Source: Bostrychus sinensis
Lineage: Eukaryota > Chordata > Actinopteri > Gobiiformes > Eleotridae
DNA length: 64,000 bases
Assembly (NCBI GenBank): GCA_020698575.1
Contig: CM036244.1
Span: 30,230,034 to 30,294,033, forward strand
Direction of reading: 5' to 3'
The position numbers and the translations under genes were made by a program. The notes below the pieces were generated by a model, which ran no database searches, had not been told where the DNA came from, and saw only the letters and a list, made by a program, of their open reading frames with translations. How positions within the stretch are numbered: the first letter of the stretch is position 1; every line of letters starts with the position of its first letter. Positions 22,842 through 36,370 of this stretch are shown one piece after another.

Positions 22842-25584
22842 ATAAGAATCAAATTTCACAAAACCAATGAAAAGACTTACACAGACTGAACTTTACACAA
22901 AACACATCCACCTTCTAACTACAAGTTCAGAGAAAAAGTTTGCACTCAAGAGGAGACTTTAGAAACAATAGCTTCTGAACACTGACTGAAAAGCAGAGAA
23001 CATTTCACTTCACAATGTCAATAATTTCACATCTCACTGGGCTTTTTGTTGCACTTCTTTCTAGTCAGTGCTGAAGCCAGATGTGCTCTACAAGTCACAC
23101 CGCTCTCCTCAATTTAACAAACAGAAATACAGCCTGCCCCCTATAACCTCATTTACTCCACTTGCAGCTAGTAACTGGTGTTGTGCCGAGACACCTACTG
23201 TATTCCTCACATGCTACACCAGTATTCAGCTGGCACAACTTCTCCACTCAGACGAAAAACTCATTCATGCAGCCTTTTTAAGCAGGAGACAGCTGTGTGT
23301 GCAGACAGTCCATATGCATGCAGAGCAGGCTTGTTGGCATGGTGACACTGCACTGGAACAGCTACGGGGCACCGCTCTAAACACAACATTATTTCTATAA
23401 GTTTAACAATCACACTCATATATCTTATAGCTAGTGTGTGGTGATATAGTTTGTCTAGTGTATTGCTAGAATGTCAAAAATTTTAAAAAGCGATTATGTG
23501 TGGGGTGTAAGTGTTGGAAGTAAAATTTCTAGTCAATTTTTTTATAGTTAAGTAACAATAATAATAAGTATTCAAATGAGAAAATTTCATTAGAAAAAGA
23601 AAAAAAACAAAAAAAACATCCAAAGTCATGACTTTTTAACAGTAATTCAACTTCTGTTTTTGTGTTTTATTAGAGGTCAGCTCTGATTTTCCGAAAGAAT
23701 CCAGATAATGTCTTCCACAGTAACAGTTGTGTTTATACTAAAGGTTTATATAAAAACAAAAATAAAAACAGTGGTCCCAAAAAGACACTCAAAGAAATTG
23801 TTATTATCATTATTAAGACTTTGTACATTGTAATGTTCAAATGCTCACTGGAAACATTGATTTTTCTTGAGAAATATCTGAACTGAATCCGTCTACAGTT
23901 CATGTCTTGTTTTGATGGTTTAGCCAGGAAAACTACTGTGTGAATGAAAAGGTTGTTAAAGCTGCATTTTTATTGTTTGCAGTTTTAACCTTTAGCAGGA
24001 GGCTTATTTTTTCTCTCTCAACACACTTAACATAGAAGCTGCAGTCTTATAAACCTAACTGAGCAAACTTTGATGTTGTTCCCCAGTGCAAGAGCATACC
24101 ATGGGATTGTGACATTTAATTTAATTGTACCCATTTACCCATTACGCACAATAAATTATGAATAGCTCTGAAGCAACCTTGATACGGCTACTTGGATCTG
24201 TCCTTTGCAAATATAAAAGCACACTCCGTTCCTAAATCTACAGTGACTTAGCAGTATTAGCTAGCTCTGAATGTCAGACTCAAGGGTATGCTGCAGGCAG
24301 GAAGAGGCTGCCTTTACGTAGTGGAAAAGCATGTGGGCCGAGCATGGACTATTCTTAATGAGGTCCACAGATAGGCTCCTGTTGGTGAAAAAGACCTGCT
24401 TCAACCTCTTTGTTTCCCTTTTGTGTTGATAATCTGACCAAGCACAGGAAGCTACATTTTTTTTCTTAAATATGAACTCCTGCCCACTCTCTGCTCTTTC
24501 ATCTACTTTTCATTTTATCACTATGTATAGAAGTAGCCAAAGGTCCATTCCTTTTCACTTTCACAAGTGCTGCAATCCTTTGTACAATAATCAGACATGC
24601 ATCGAGACTTGTATTTGTGCACAGATGTAAAAACAGCATCATTTCAGTTGTAGATATCCTTCATGCTGGTCTAGAAAACTCACTGACTTATTTCAGTAAA
24701 AGTACATGTTTGAAAGGTTGTAGTAGGTCAGTGTGTTCTGAGACACTTCCTCAAAAAAATACAAGCACTCCCCAGGATCCATTCAAACTGTGTTTTTGCA
24801 AAAGTTTTAGCCCAGTGTTTGTGAGTATGAAGATGATGGCGATCTCCATTAGCGGCCGAGTATAACCCCTGGAGGACTGACACAAAGGGGTGGTGCCTTG
24901 TTTGATGGGTTATCAGTGGACGGCCTGTGCAGAACAGCCACACTCCCACAGCCACACTCCCAGAGACTCGGGGGGTTATTACAAATGAAAAGCAGCAGCG
25001 TGCCAGACAGACACATGCCAAAAGAGGTTGAGAGCGAGGCAAAATACACACATACTCCATATCCAGGCTGATGGAAATGGAGTGTGAGGTACTCAAGTCC
25101 AAGACAGATCCTCGGTAACAGGTATCAAAGAAAAAACTCTGTAGAAGGAAGATATACCAAGGTTTATTTACAAGTACTTCAAATATATCTAGCAGCTGGT
25201 TAGCACTAACATTACATCACAATAGATAGATGGTTAATAGTATATGTAGCTATACTTGAATGATAAAAGAGACAAGGAGAGACCTCTGCTAAGGCGTCAC
25301 AGTTTCACTCTGAATCCAGAGAGTGACTCAGATCCGCACCAAAAACTAAACTTATTTAAACTTATTTGTGACCTTTCCTGGAAGTTTCAAGAAAGTCCAC
25401 TGGTAACATTTAGTTATTTGTTTTTTTATGTTTAGTTATGTTACTAACAGACAAGTCTTATAATAACAAAGAACCACTCCACAACACACAAACTACTGGA
25501 TCCAAACCACCATCTTTACCTAAAATACCATCAAACTCTGTCCATTAGTGCCGTGACACATAAACAGACTTGGATGATTTACTG

Positions 25585-25685
25585 AATGTCTCTCTGCTCT
25601 CTCCCCCTGAATTTCCTGTCACTTTTCCACTGTGCCATCTACTGTAAGAAAGGCCAAAAATATCTAAAATATATCACAATAAATT
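25585..25685 (+). repeat. SINE 3'-tail-like fragment
   Basis: The order 'tctctccccct...tttcctgtca..ttccactgt.ccatctactgtaagaaaggccaaaaatatctaaaa' follows the tail of a widespread fish tRNA-derived SINE ('...cctgtct..ccactgtcctatctaataaaggcaaaaa'). No clear tRNA-like head was found just upstream. Recalled similarity only; bounds approximate. Confidence 0.45.
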
Positions 25686-26692
25686 TGAGTTATCTTGATA
25701 ACAAACAAAACAACCAATGTCAGCAAAAAACACAACATGATCTGAAGTAATCGAATGTGTCTATAGGACCTTGCAAATATATTATTATCACAACGTCAGC
25801 AACTGCAATATCAATATTGAACTGCTTTAAATAACATTGTGGCATGAGCCAATTAGTAAAAAGTCCTCAGCAGTTTGGTCAGTGCAAGTGGAAGTTAGTG
25901 TAGCAACCACTATTTTATTTCTTCTTCTTTATATATTTTCCAGTTCTACTTTCTCAATGGCAAAGTGAGTGATTACAACTTTTACTGGTATTGCAATACA
26001 GAATGAAACATAGCTATTGTATATTGTATGTTTTCACTCATACTGTGCAGCCCTATCACCTGTAATGTGTGTTTAAGTGTTTTTTGCATGTGTCACCTTG
26101 TTGTGCAGTGTACGTGTGAGGACATACAGAAGACCTCACCCAGCATCACTTCAGTCCACCCTCAGTGTATTTATGCATTCACTGTCAACAGCCTGTTCAA
26201 TAAAGCATGAGGCTGCTGCTACTCTGAGACCTCCATAATGCCTACCACTGTTCTGCATACGCTCCTGCTGTGTACCATTTGAAAACTCACTGCAGCTGTC
26301 ACTCTAAGGTGACACTCAGCACCCACCACTGTCATGTCCACTCATCTCACAGTCAGTCCAACATGGCCGCTTTGTATTCTCCATGCAGCTCCATAAGAAA
26401 CATAAAGTGTCTGTGCAATCGGCTCACACTTGTGTTTGACCATCAGACCCCGCAGGTCAAAAGGAGTATGGGGAGAAAAAGCCAGAGCATATCAATATAC
26501 TGATGATCCAGGTTATAATGCAAATATTAAAAGGAAATCTTATGCACATAGTTTGAGTCTTAATACTGGAGCAAACTAGTGACAGAGCTGAGTTTTATAT
26601 CCTTCAAAGGGAATTACAACACTTGTCTCATGTTGTGTAAAAGAAATGCAGAGGGAGAAAAGTGTAGAGCCAGAAACTGTTGTGCCTCCTGA

Positions 26693-26752
26693 AACAAAAA
26701 AAACAAACAAACAAACAAAAAAAAAAAATCAAGAAAAACAAAAAAAAAAAAA
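26693..26752. repeat. A-rich low-complexity tract
   Basis: Runs of A interrupted by single C, T or G, including three CAAA units. Confidence 0.85.
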
Positions 26753-29139
26753 CTGCTTCAAATTTAGCAAATAGACTTCTGTCACGATTGGCTGAGGGGT
26801 ATTTGATTATTGGTGTTGTTATTTTCTGCCCACCAGCCTGGCAGCGAGGTCATCCTTCATCTTTCTCATGCCGATTATGATACAATCAATCCTGACACTG
26901 ATGGGCGGCTACACCTTTACACCAGTCACATGGACCTCACAAACACTGCGCACACACACACCTGTCAGTTCACATTCATCTGGGTGACACTCGCGCCCGT
27001 CCCATTCATGACACACCATTGATTGATAGGTAGCCCCCTGGCCCTCTGTTTGTTTTGCTGTTGTGTCTGAGCCACTCGAGAGATTCTCATCTTATCCAGC
27101 CTGGCCTGATGCTATGTCCTCTCCCCTCCACTCCCCTTTGCTTCTCTTTTATGTGATGCTAGCTCTGGCATGGACAGAGAGGATCCTGACTGGTGCTAAC
27201 CAATGCCAGGCAGACCAAGACAGACACGTTGCCAGCCTTCACAACTTATCTCTGCTCTGCTCCTCAACACTTGAACAGAGACAGATCCAATCACTGACTG
27301 ATGCAAGTTCGCCTCCAAAGTGTGCTTCTGTGTGTGCACTGTACCTTTCTGACACACTGCTGATGGCCATATGAGAACGAGTACACTGGAAGAGAATTAG
27401 AAAGCAGACTTGGGCTGATGGAATAAAGAGCACTTCCTCTAGTTGTTGTCAAAATTTGTCATCTCCAAAAGGAATCATTGCCCTTAAAACATCTAACTCT
27501 GTGTTGGAGTTGTGGATGTGTTCTTGGAGTGCAGTGGAACACAGGCCTTCTAACATAATCTATAGAGGACGCAATTGTTTACTGAGACATTGCATGCACA
27601 TTATGGGATTATGTCAAGTCTGCAAGCAGCAAATGATTAGTTGGCTTAGCTCTGGTGATATGCCTTTTCTCCAGAAGGCAGACAAAAACATTTCTAAACA
27701 ACTCTGTAAAAGCCAATTATCCCTGGGTTTAAAAACATTTTACTGATATGCCTTCATGACACAATATACTCACTCACGCAAGGCTGACTTATTATCATAA
27801 TGAACACAAAGTTAAATGACAACTTCCACATGCTGCTCTCTGTCATTTTTGAAAAAACACCATTCTTCATAATTCAGTGCAGTGTCAGTGGGTTACTTAA
27901 TGTTTAAATAGATATAGAAACAGAAACACATGACTTTTAAAAGTTTGTTTATTAAAATAACCACATTGTAACTTTTCTACTGTTCCAGAAATGTATTAGA
28001 ACAATGACACTGAGAAACTGAAGATTAAAACTGAAGTCAAATGTCAGAAAAAGTCAAGAAAAACAAATATATGCAGCTAGAAGAGAAAACAATATTAGAA
28101 CAGTGGGGATTATTAGTTGAAAAGATGAACTCTGGGGTTGGTTCAGTGCCTGCCAGCATCAGTGATAGCCCAGTGAGGAGCCCCAGCAGCTTCTGGCACA
28201 TATGATTTCAGGTGAGTTCACTCAAATGAAGGTCACTGTGGTGATGGGAGCACACAGTGGAATATGTGGGATACAGCAGATGAATGAAAAGATTATGAAC
28301 CAAGACAGAGTTAGATGTCAGATGTCTGACAATGGTTGGGGAACAGTTGATGTCTACAGATTAAAGCAGTGAAGAGGAGTGAAGCATGGAGACTTACTGA
28401 ATATCCATTTGTTTATTATTTTTCTTCTGTTTATCTTTTAAATATTGTTTGGGGCCAGATCAAATTTGGGTGTGAGACAAAGTAATGTACAATCGCCAGT
28501 AGCAACACTAGGTGCTGTACACTCCCACTGTATCACTTTAACAGCTGCTTCATAAGAGCTTGGCCTGAGTCATAACTATACAGCTATTGCTCCATATTAT
28601 GCTACAAATATATTAACTCTTCCTAAGGTGAGGTGAATAACTGATCGGGTTAAATTTAGCTTCAATTCTGGGGCTGTTCTAAATCAATGTGGTGTATTAA
28701 CTCCTGTCCAACTAGTTCTTGTTCTTGAGTGCAGTAATTATATCTGTAGGACTGACTCTTAACCAATGGGCTGCAAACACCAAGCAAACTCACAGAGAGC
28801 CTAATTTACAATCATAGCGTGGACACTCTCCCCAGCAGTGAGAGCGCTTCAGCCATCTCTCTGTCTGCCTGTCCACAATGAAAAAGCACCAGCAAAGAGG
28901 AACGTTAGGTTACTGATGCAGAGAAAGAGCCCAGACAACTTGAATCCCAATGTCCAAAATTTAGCATCCCTGGAGCAGGGATGGAGCAGAGCAGACAGCT
29001 TTGGATTTCACACTAACACAGACAATAGGGCCATAACACCCACGGCCTCTCATGAATCAGCACCAGTCCACTCATTTGTCTAGGAAAGTTAAATTAGCCT
29101 CATACATTTCACATGAAAATGTTCAGATACAGCATTCTA

Positions 29140-29844
29140 GACTCACCTCCCACTTTATGGGTACATCTATTCAATTGTTTATGCATATATTAAATCAGTA
29201 TGGCAGTATCACAATGTGGTTGAACATGCAGACAGGTTTAAGGAAATTGTTCAAAGTAAGCATCACAATGGTGAAGAAATGTTGATTTATGTGACTTTGA
29301 ACAGGGTGCAGTTTTAGAGCCAGATTCCTGATCTACTGGGATTTTCACACACAACCATCTCCAGGGATCACAGAGATTGGAAAATATCCAGTGAACAGCA
29401 TTTCAGTGGCAAGCAATGACTGATGAAGACTCTGAACACACAACAGGCCCAACTTTGAGTCAGCTCCAGAGAAACACAGTGGTTGTCAGCAAAGGACAGG
29501 AAAATAAGTCTACATTTTGCATGGACATGGACCAAAATACAAGATTGTAAAAATGTTGCCTGCAAAGCTACAGGTGACTTTTAAGGTCCTACCATCTGAA
29601 GACTTTGGTAGGACCTTAAAAGTCACCAGATCAGTTTGAGCACCTTTGGCGTGTCACTGAACAAGAGACTGCATCATGTGCACACAAGAAATCTGCAGCA
29701 TCTGTGTAACTGTATCATTTTAATTTGGACTAAAATCTATTGATAAATGTTTCCTGCCAATAAAATGTATTCCTTTGAGGAAAAAGCTAAAGGGTGTCCC
29801 ACCCAGTGCTAGCAAGAGTTACCAAATAAAGTAGGTGGTGACTG
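29140..29844 (+). mobile_element. Decayed, internally deleted Tc1-like transposon with TA duplication
   Basis: Ends are related inverted repeats: 29140 onward 'gactcacctcccacttta', and the complement of 29844 back 'cagtcaccacctacttta'. TA sits at 29138-29139 and 29845-29846. Interior blocks match a common vertebrate Tc1-like transposase in order: 'gatctactgggattttcacacacaaccatct' (about 29330-29360), 'gaaaatatccagtgaacagca' (about 29381-29401), and 'gagcacctttggcgtgt' (about 29638-29654), which encodes the region around the last catalytic Glu. At 705 bp it is about half of full length; the central catalytic part is missing and replaced by the hairpin at 29573-29627. No working protein. Confidence 0.78.
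29573..29627. repeat. Perfect 22-bp inverted repeat with 11-nt loop
   Basis: Arms at 29573-29594 and 29606-29627 are exact reverse complements over 22 bases; the loop is TCTGAAGACTT. It sits at the internal-deletion junction of the Tc1-like element above. The end of the right arm continues into transposon-like sequence ('agtcaccagatc'), so the left arm is probably a copied inversion of the right. Confidence 0.95.
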
Positions 29845-29846
29845 TA

Positions 29847-32635
29847 CAGTCTATAGTTACACATATTTCTGATTAGAAGCAGAATTCATAGATATAACTG
29901 TATATGATAGCAAAACTTTATTATTTTTAGCTCAGGTATGTTTCCATTGGCTCCACTTACCGTCATTCTTTCAACACCCAAGCGACAGATCACTGGAATA
30001 ATCCCCAATAAAAATGTGGACTCAGTCATGTCTCTTTTTAGTACACTGACATCAATTGTTAATTTCAAGCTAGGTTTGACACCATAAAGTTTTACTGTGA
30101 AAAACAAGAAAGCCATAAAAGACGAGTAGGAATCAGCCTTAGGACAGAAAGCTGTTAGGGACAGGATAAGTTGTTTGTTTGTTTTTAACTGAACCATTAT
30201 TTTTAAAACCTCATCAGCAGTCACATCTAATCTATGTCTGTCTGCTTTTGTTTTCATAATGATTGTAAATTATGATGTAATTCTCTTGTTCCTGTGTGGG
30301 CTGACAATACTTTTAATGAATGTTTGATTTGAAAAGACCAAATGGAAGGGCCCTGTTTAATATTCCATTTGAAAATATGTATTTAAATAAAAGCCACTTA
30401 CTCATTTGATTATTTTCCTCTTTTAATTTAGAGCCATTGTACAAATATTCAATTACAAATGGAACAAAAATATGTGAGGTCTGAGACTGGGGTTTGTTGT
30501 GAGCACGCCACTGTACTTCAGAGCCTCTCGTGTGCAGACTCTCACTGTCTTTGCATGATTTAAGTGTAGATGGAAAGTGTTTTTGAATGTGTTTTGGCTA
30601 ATCCAATGCAGTTCACCTACACACAAGTGCTCGGCTATTTAAGTTTAAAATCACAGCTACTTTTATGCCCTTTTGTGGATTATTGTGTCATTGCCATAGG
30701 GTTTAACAAGGTGTAAACATATACAGCTAATCCTTGCTCTGTAATCCTGAATGCTGTTTCTAAGACTAACATGAGTGAGCGCTTTCATGAAGTCATAGGA
30801 GCACAGATGCCAGAGCTGCCTCATTATGACAATCATATCAGTCTTAATAGGTTTCTATGGTGCTGTTATGTTACGCTGATGGAGCATTTGGAGTATGTGT
30901 GGAGATCACTTTGAGTTCAGCGACCTGTGCTGTGTGTTACAGGATCCATTTACCACCAGAAGATACTGCATTAGGAATTATTTTTTTATATTCTATAATC
31001 ACCTGGAAATGAGAGCGGGGTTTGTGTTTAGATAAGCAGCAGGTTTAGGTAGAGTAATGTAATGTGGGTCCCTTAATGCAAAATGATCACCGCAATTTTG
31101 CTCACTGTCCCCTTAGAAGCTGAAACTAAAGGCACATTTGAGGTTAGTCTTTAAATGTAGTCTCTAAAAGTGCTGCAGTGGGTGAGCTTGGTTGCCAATA
31201 TTGCTGTCAACTTGGAGAGCATCCTTCCCTCTGTCACCTGTTGCATGGTTTTGAGTTCAGATTCAACCACAGAGCATACTTTTTAATACGTTTATTTACT
31301 TCTCTTACTTCTTTTTGTAGTGTGAGCACTTTCTCCCCAGCAAGCCACAGCAAAAAACAAAGCACTGGCCACAACCATGTGATAGACACTCCTCAGCAAG
31401 GGTTGGCAGATATTAAATTATTATGTCAGTAGCAGGAGTGGTTTGTAGATTCACAATGGGAGTCCATCACACATCCCATCAGAGGCTGCTGGTCATGGCT
31501 CCTAGCTCCACTGACAGATTCATGACTTTTTCTCTCAGATGGAAAGGCTTCAGTCATTTGGTTTTACTGCCTTTGACAAGTTGTCCTAATGAAGTTCCTC
31601 CTTTTGTATTGCAAAGTACTGAACAGTGAACAGTGGCAGTCTATAAATCCCAAGAGGCCAGAACATCCACTGCATGGCTCCTATTCCCACTCTCAGCCCC
31701 TCTGCTTTTACTGTGGTGTCACAAAATGTGTATAAAAGTGGTGAGACAGACCATTAAAACAAATACTAGACATCCAAACTGGATCCAACGCAAATATTCT
31801 TCAGAGCTGTGTGGTCTGTGTGTGTCCTGTGGAGCAGCAATTTAACTATGCTGCTTTTTCTAAACTTAGCCCTGTTTGTTTGAACCTGCTGTACAAAAGG
31901 TAAAGCAAGGTAGAATCTGGGAACATTGAAATGTCATTGTGAATGTAGGGGGCAGTTGTGGAATTTGTTATGTGAAGCTATGTTATGACTCTGGATATGG
32001 CAATGAAATTATTACTGACTGACGTGCCAAAGAAAAGGTTCTTTATGAAGCGTGGATGGTGTGAATGACAAGGCAAACAACAAGAATTAAATGTAAAGGA
32101 AAATATACTGACTATAAGGGGAAAGGGGAAGTGGAACAAAATAAATAGAAAACACAAAATAAATAAATTCACAGTAATTATGCTGGTTAAGGTTTTCAGT
32201 TTTTTAAATCCCTGTGTTGGATTGTTCTGTTGGAACCTTTATAGAGTTCCTTTTTGGATCAGTGTTCAGAAAAAAAAAAAAAAAGGTCCATAATCCAAGG
32301 ACATAAGAGCAGGGGGGGAAGAATGCTTGTATAGCTAACAGCTAAGTCCTTTACATTTTGCCAACTGTAAAGGACACTTACTGCTGGGTTAGTTTGATTC
32401 AATTTATAAATTAGAAGGAGAAAGCTGTGTTTTCTGTGCAGCTCTGGACGCCGTTGGTGCTTTCAGCCACAGCAGGAGCCAAATGCGGAAGTCTCCCTCC
32501 GCCAGCCGGGTCTTATTTTTGCCGTGGTGTTTGTTTTCTATAGTCTGAATTCACTTACAAAGCATCATTCACAATAGGAAATGTCACTGAGCCATCTTTG
32601 ATCACAGTGTTTACATTAATGTGTTTGTTCTCATC
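29847..32635. other. Non-coding stretch, no gene seen
   Basis: AT-rich unique sequence. The 123-codon minus-strand frame at 29886-30257 is no longer than several other chance frames here and has no domain. A 14-bp poly(A) lies at about 32271-32284. Confidence 0.4.
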
Positions 32636-32643
32636 TTATATAG

Positions 32644-33775
32644 CAGTGATTCTCAACCCGTGGGTCACAACCTAAAAGTGGGTCGAGGGACCATTTTCAG
32701 TGGGTTGCGGGTGTGGAGTAAGGTGTGTGTGCGGGCGCTAATCACTGTCGATTTTTCCTGTCCCTGCTTTAGTTAAAGTCATTTTAGTCTACTTTCACAC
32801 TCTCCTCTCTGTTAACTGTAGGGACTGGGGAGGTAGGCTAAGTTTAAGTCTGGGGCTAATTTCTGTAAACCTAAGGCATCGTTGTGCATCTGCATCTGGC
32901 TGCTCAACCTCTACTGAAGACTGCTGAGCCCTGTCGAACTCCGGTAAAAATAGCGAGCTGGAGCTGTGGCCGGGCTGAGTGGCGCTGAAGCCAGCCTGGA
33001 CTCTCAGTGCAGCGGTCTCAAGTTTTAGTAAATGCGCAGCGTCCTCGTGCATCTGAGTCCCGCTGTGCACCCTCCACTGGATCCTCAGAGGCCAGGCTGA
33101 AGCTCCGGTGAAAATAGGAAACCCTCTGCAGAGCTGAAGCCAGGCTGAGGGGCGTGGAGGGCGGCATGGGCTCACGGCGCAACGGCCTCCATTCTAGAGG
33201 CGAGAGGAGGCTGTATGCGCTCTCCAGGCTTTGTTGTGCAGTGGCTCAGGTTGCTATGGTTACATGAACAGCAGATATGGGATAGTGGCTTTAACATCTG
33301 TAGGACTCATTTGCAGTGTCACCTATTCTGGCAGACTGATGCAATCTGTGCTTGGATAAGTGACTTGTTTAATAGAACCTTTTTTATGCATTTAGCGGAC
33401 GCTACAAACAGTGTTTTAAGTTTGTTTCATTTTTCTTTTTTCTGTCTGTAAAACTACATCACAGTTGTTAGACTTTATTTTGTGCATAAAAGCACTATTC
33501 AGTCTGTTAAAAGGGCTGAAGATACTAATGTGAAGAGCTAAGTTTTTAAATTAAGTTACAGCTTAATGGATGTTCCCTCAGTAACACTGGCACTTGGTTT
33601 ATCTTTAAATGAGTTTTTTTTTTTGTGTTGCAGACTGTGATATTCTGATATCTCAGGCTGTGCAGTACTTCATTAAATTAATTTGATAAGTTAAAATATA
33701 TTTTTCTATTTGAGTTGCGGATTGACATAACTGGGCAATGGTGGGTCCTGAAGCCAGACCAGTTGAGAACCACTG
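32644..33775. mobile_element. Non-autonomous hAT-type transposon with perfect 8-bp TSD
   Basis: Left end CAGTGATTCTCAAC, right end the complement of CAGTGGTTCTCAAC (13 of 14 identical). The 8-bp duplication TTATATAG is exact at 32636-32643 and 33776-33783. Termini and duplication size fit hAT (Charlie-like). The 1132-bp interior has a GC-rich, internally duplicated core (32850-33170); the minus-strand frame of 126 codons over that core (32795-33175) has no transposase features. Confidence 0.87.
32850..33170. repeat. Two diverged tandem units, period about 163 bp, inside hAT element
   Basis: GTGCATCTG occurs at 32884 and 33047. The following text aligns block by block: 'cctctactg' with 'cctccactg', 'ctccggtaaaaatag' with 'ctccggtgaaaatag', 'gggctgagtggcg' with 'aggctgaggggcg'. 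Arms have diverged, so the duplication is old relative to the element. Confidence 0.7.
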
Positions 33776-33783
33776 TTATATAG

Positions 33784-36082
33784 CACCTTCATGAATATTA
33801 CGGGCTGAAGACGAATGAATGATTCAGACCTCTTCATTTAAACAGTTAATACAGATTCACTCAGTGTCTGTGGGTGGTGCAACAGTTAAACAGTTTTATT
33901 TTACACAGCATGTATTAATGGTTTGTCTTTTCAAGTACAACATATGTTACAGCACAGCTATTCTCCATTCACTTCCTGCAGGTTTCAGATGTCTTTTTAC
34001 ATTAAAATTCCCATTAGAATAAAGGGGAACTAGAATCACTGCATATTTTTAGAGCTCTGGTGGGATTTCCTGGTAGTGTGGCAGAGCTATTTGAGACGAC
34101 ACTGGGGCAGATACTAGCTCTGTGTGCAGTCCTTAATCTTCTCATTAGGCACAAACTAAATAACTGTAACTTGACTAGATGAGTTTGAAAGTCCGTGCAG
34201 GCTGAAATATTAAATACAAGTACATGTTTGAGCTGCGAATGATTAATAGCAGCAAAAGCCCCCATTGCTCTTCAGATTTGACTAACCAGGCTGAATTAAT
34301 TTAGCTGTTGCTTCAGGTCATTTTTACCAAGACGATATCTCTGGAACATTTAAGGTAGAAGGAGTTTCGCTGCTGTTCCAGTCAAGGCTGGGTGAACTTG
34401 ACTTTTTTCAGTATTTGATGGTACAGAACAGCAGAGGACAAGGGGTGGGGGGTTACAGACGCTCTCAGTGGATTTGTTGTGAAGCAGGCAGCAGATAAAC
34501 ATACTCTGTCTTAATTTGTGCATCTTTACCTACTGTTTATATTTACATTTGCAGGTAGAGAAAACTGAAGTGACCTGTAGTAGTGAAGTAATTCTGTCTA
34601 CTATGAAAGTTTACCAGTTGAAAGCAGGCAGAAAAATAGCCAATTCTAGTTAAAAGAAGTCATAAGTTGTAGTGCTCATATACTGAGAGTGTACAACATG
34701 AATGAGCACAGACACCTGGATGCCATTTGAGACACAGTTTCTGATCCTGTGGTCCATAATTAACTCAAGATGTTGTGCATGCAGCGAGTGACAAACTGAT
34801 ATGATGGTGCACTGGGGCTGGAGGTGGAGTGGGTGAGGGGCATGGTTAGACACAGCACATGACTTTAGAGCTTGAGGTCAATTAGCCATGCTAAGTAGTC
34901 TGAGCATGACTTCTCCTGCCGATCATTAGTATTCTGCTGTGAGTGTGCCTCTGATCGAGAAGTCTCCCCACATTCAGACGCAGGAGGGGGAGAAGAGGCT
35001 GAGTGTTCCTTTATCCTCTGTGGCCTAATGGGGTAAAAGAGACAATATTCCCCTCCCATGTTAGCTCTTCTCAATGGAGCGAGCATTTAGCCTCTGTGCA
35101 GAGGTGAGCTGGGAATAAATGGCTGGCAGCTGGAATGGGATGAGGAAAGGTCAACAGCGTGTCACACAGTCCATCTATCAGGTAAACCACAGCCACTTGT
35201 TCAATCTGAAATCTCAACAGCCTGAGTGCACACCAAGACAAAACACAACTCCAAATACAAGCCATGATTCACTATTACTCTGCCTGGGCACTTTGACAGG
35301 AGCTGTCTTACACTGAGAGGGAACGATGTTGACACGAGGCTCTGAATGTAGTCCTGTGTTACTCACTCAAACAAAAGAGTCGATCTTACAAAGAGGAAAT
35401 GGCCACATCTCACATTACAACATGTCCAGAAGCTCTTTGTATTTGTTATGTGTGATCTGTGATTCAACATCACAAACAGAACTGACCATTTATTTCCCCA
35501 GGCCATGGTAACTGGAGGAGGTAAAATGAACTATTACCTTGTTTCCCATATTCTATTTTCCCAAAAGCCAGTGGGGCAGTATGTCCAGGTTTGGGGATTC
35601 GTCTTCAATTTAGAGCAATTTAGCCAAGTGATGGGTGTAATTTGTTTCCTCCATCAAGTTGCCATTTGCATTTAAATTAATCATTACCAGCCATGTTTTG
35701 CAGAGATTTCCCCAGATTGTAGGTGTCAGGACTCCAGTGACTTCATGCAATCGGCCTATTATGAAATCTGCAGTGCAATTCACATATTTTCCCAAAGAAC
35801 ACAAGGTCTGTTTCTTCTTTTTTGGGGAATGGAAGAACCCTGACAGTGTCGTCCATTGGGCTAAAGCAGAAGACATTAGGAGGAAATGAGTGTCAAAAGT
35901 AGCAGCGGGCATCGCGTCTCCATTCACCTGGCAGAGTGCAGGCTTAACCATGTGGCTCTGACACTCCCCCTTGGTCAAAAGTTCACATTATGTCTGCAGA
36001 AAAGCATAAGAGAAGGCTGCTCTTTGGTCAGGGATGACACCCAGCCTTTACACTCAAACATCTGCTACAATACTTATTCCTC
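33784..36082. other. Non-coding stretch, no gene seen
   Basis: Unique-looking sequence with only short overlapping frames. The patch at about 35640-35960 is less AT-rich and could be a conserved element; nothing in the sequence alone proves it. Confidence 0.4.
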
Positions 36083-36090
36083 CTCTAAAG

Positions 36091-36370
36091 CAGGGGTTCG
36101 CAATGTGGGAATCGGTACCCACTTGGAGGTCGTAAGACACTGAGGTTGGGGTAACTAGGATTTCCAGAAACTTGGATGAAACTTTGTATAATGATTTTTT
36201 GAAATAGAAAATCAGATATCTTAGTTAAAAATGTGAGTAGTTTAAAAATAAACCATGCAAATAAACATTATTCATTAATTAAATAGTCAATCACATTTTT
36301 TAGCCGGGGGTCGCAGGTCTTTTGTACCCTTATTTTGTGGGTCATAGTCTGAAAAGTTTGGGAACCCCTG
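36091..36370. mobile_element. hAT-type MITE, 280 bp
   Basis: Left end CAGGGGTTCGCAA, right end the complement of CAGGGGTTCCCAA. Flanking octamers CTCTAAAG (36083-36090) and CCTTAAAG (36371-36378) agree at six of eight positions, as expected for an older duplication. The interior 'tgtgggtcatagtctgaaaagtttggg' is typical of hAT MITEs. Non-coding. Confidence 0.78.

Larger units (their letters stand above)
21097..29137. other. Non-coding stretch with simple repeats, no gene seen
   Basis: Eight kilobases of AT-rich sequence. It holds AAC and CA microsatellites, an A-rich block, and two SINE scraps listed separately. Patches at about 24060-24200 and 26880-27020 look less random and could be conserved non-coding elements. 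Short frames (up to 124 codons, minus strand at 24728-25102) have no recognisable domain. Confidence 0.4.

Noticed and set aside
24728..25102. 124-codon minus-strand frame
   Set aside because: Low-complexity His/Ser/Cys mix with no domain; probably chance.
25090..25560. Possible solo LTR
   Set aside because: No TG...CA ends, primer-binding site or target duplication could be identified.
28440..28545. Possible MITE end ('gtgctgtacactcccactgtatcacttta')
   Set aside because: Only one end seen, with no partner repeat or target duplication.
29886..30257. 123-codon minus-strand frame starting with ATG
   Set aside because: Length is within the chance range for this window, it has no recognisable domain, and nothing nearby supports a gene.
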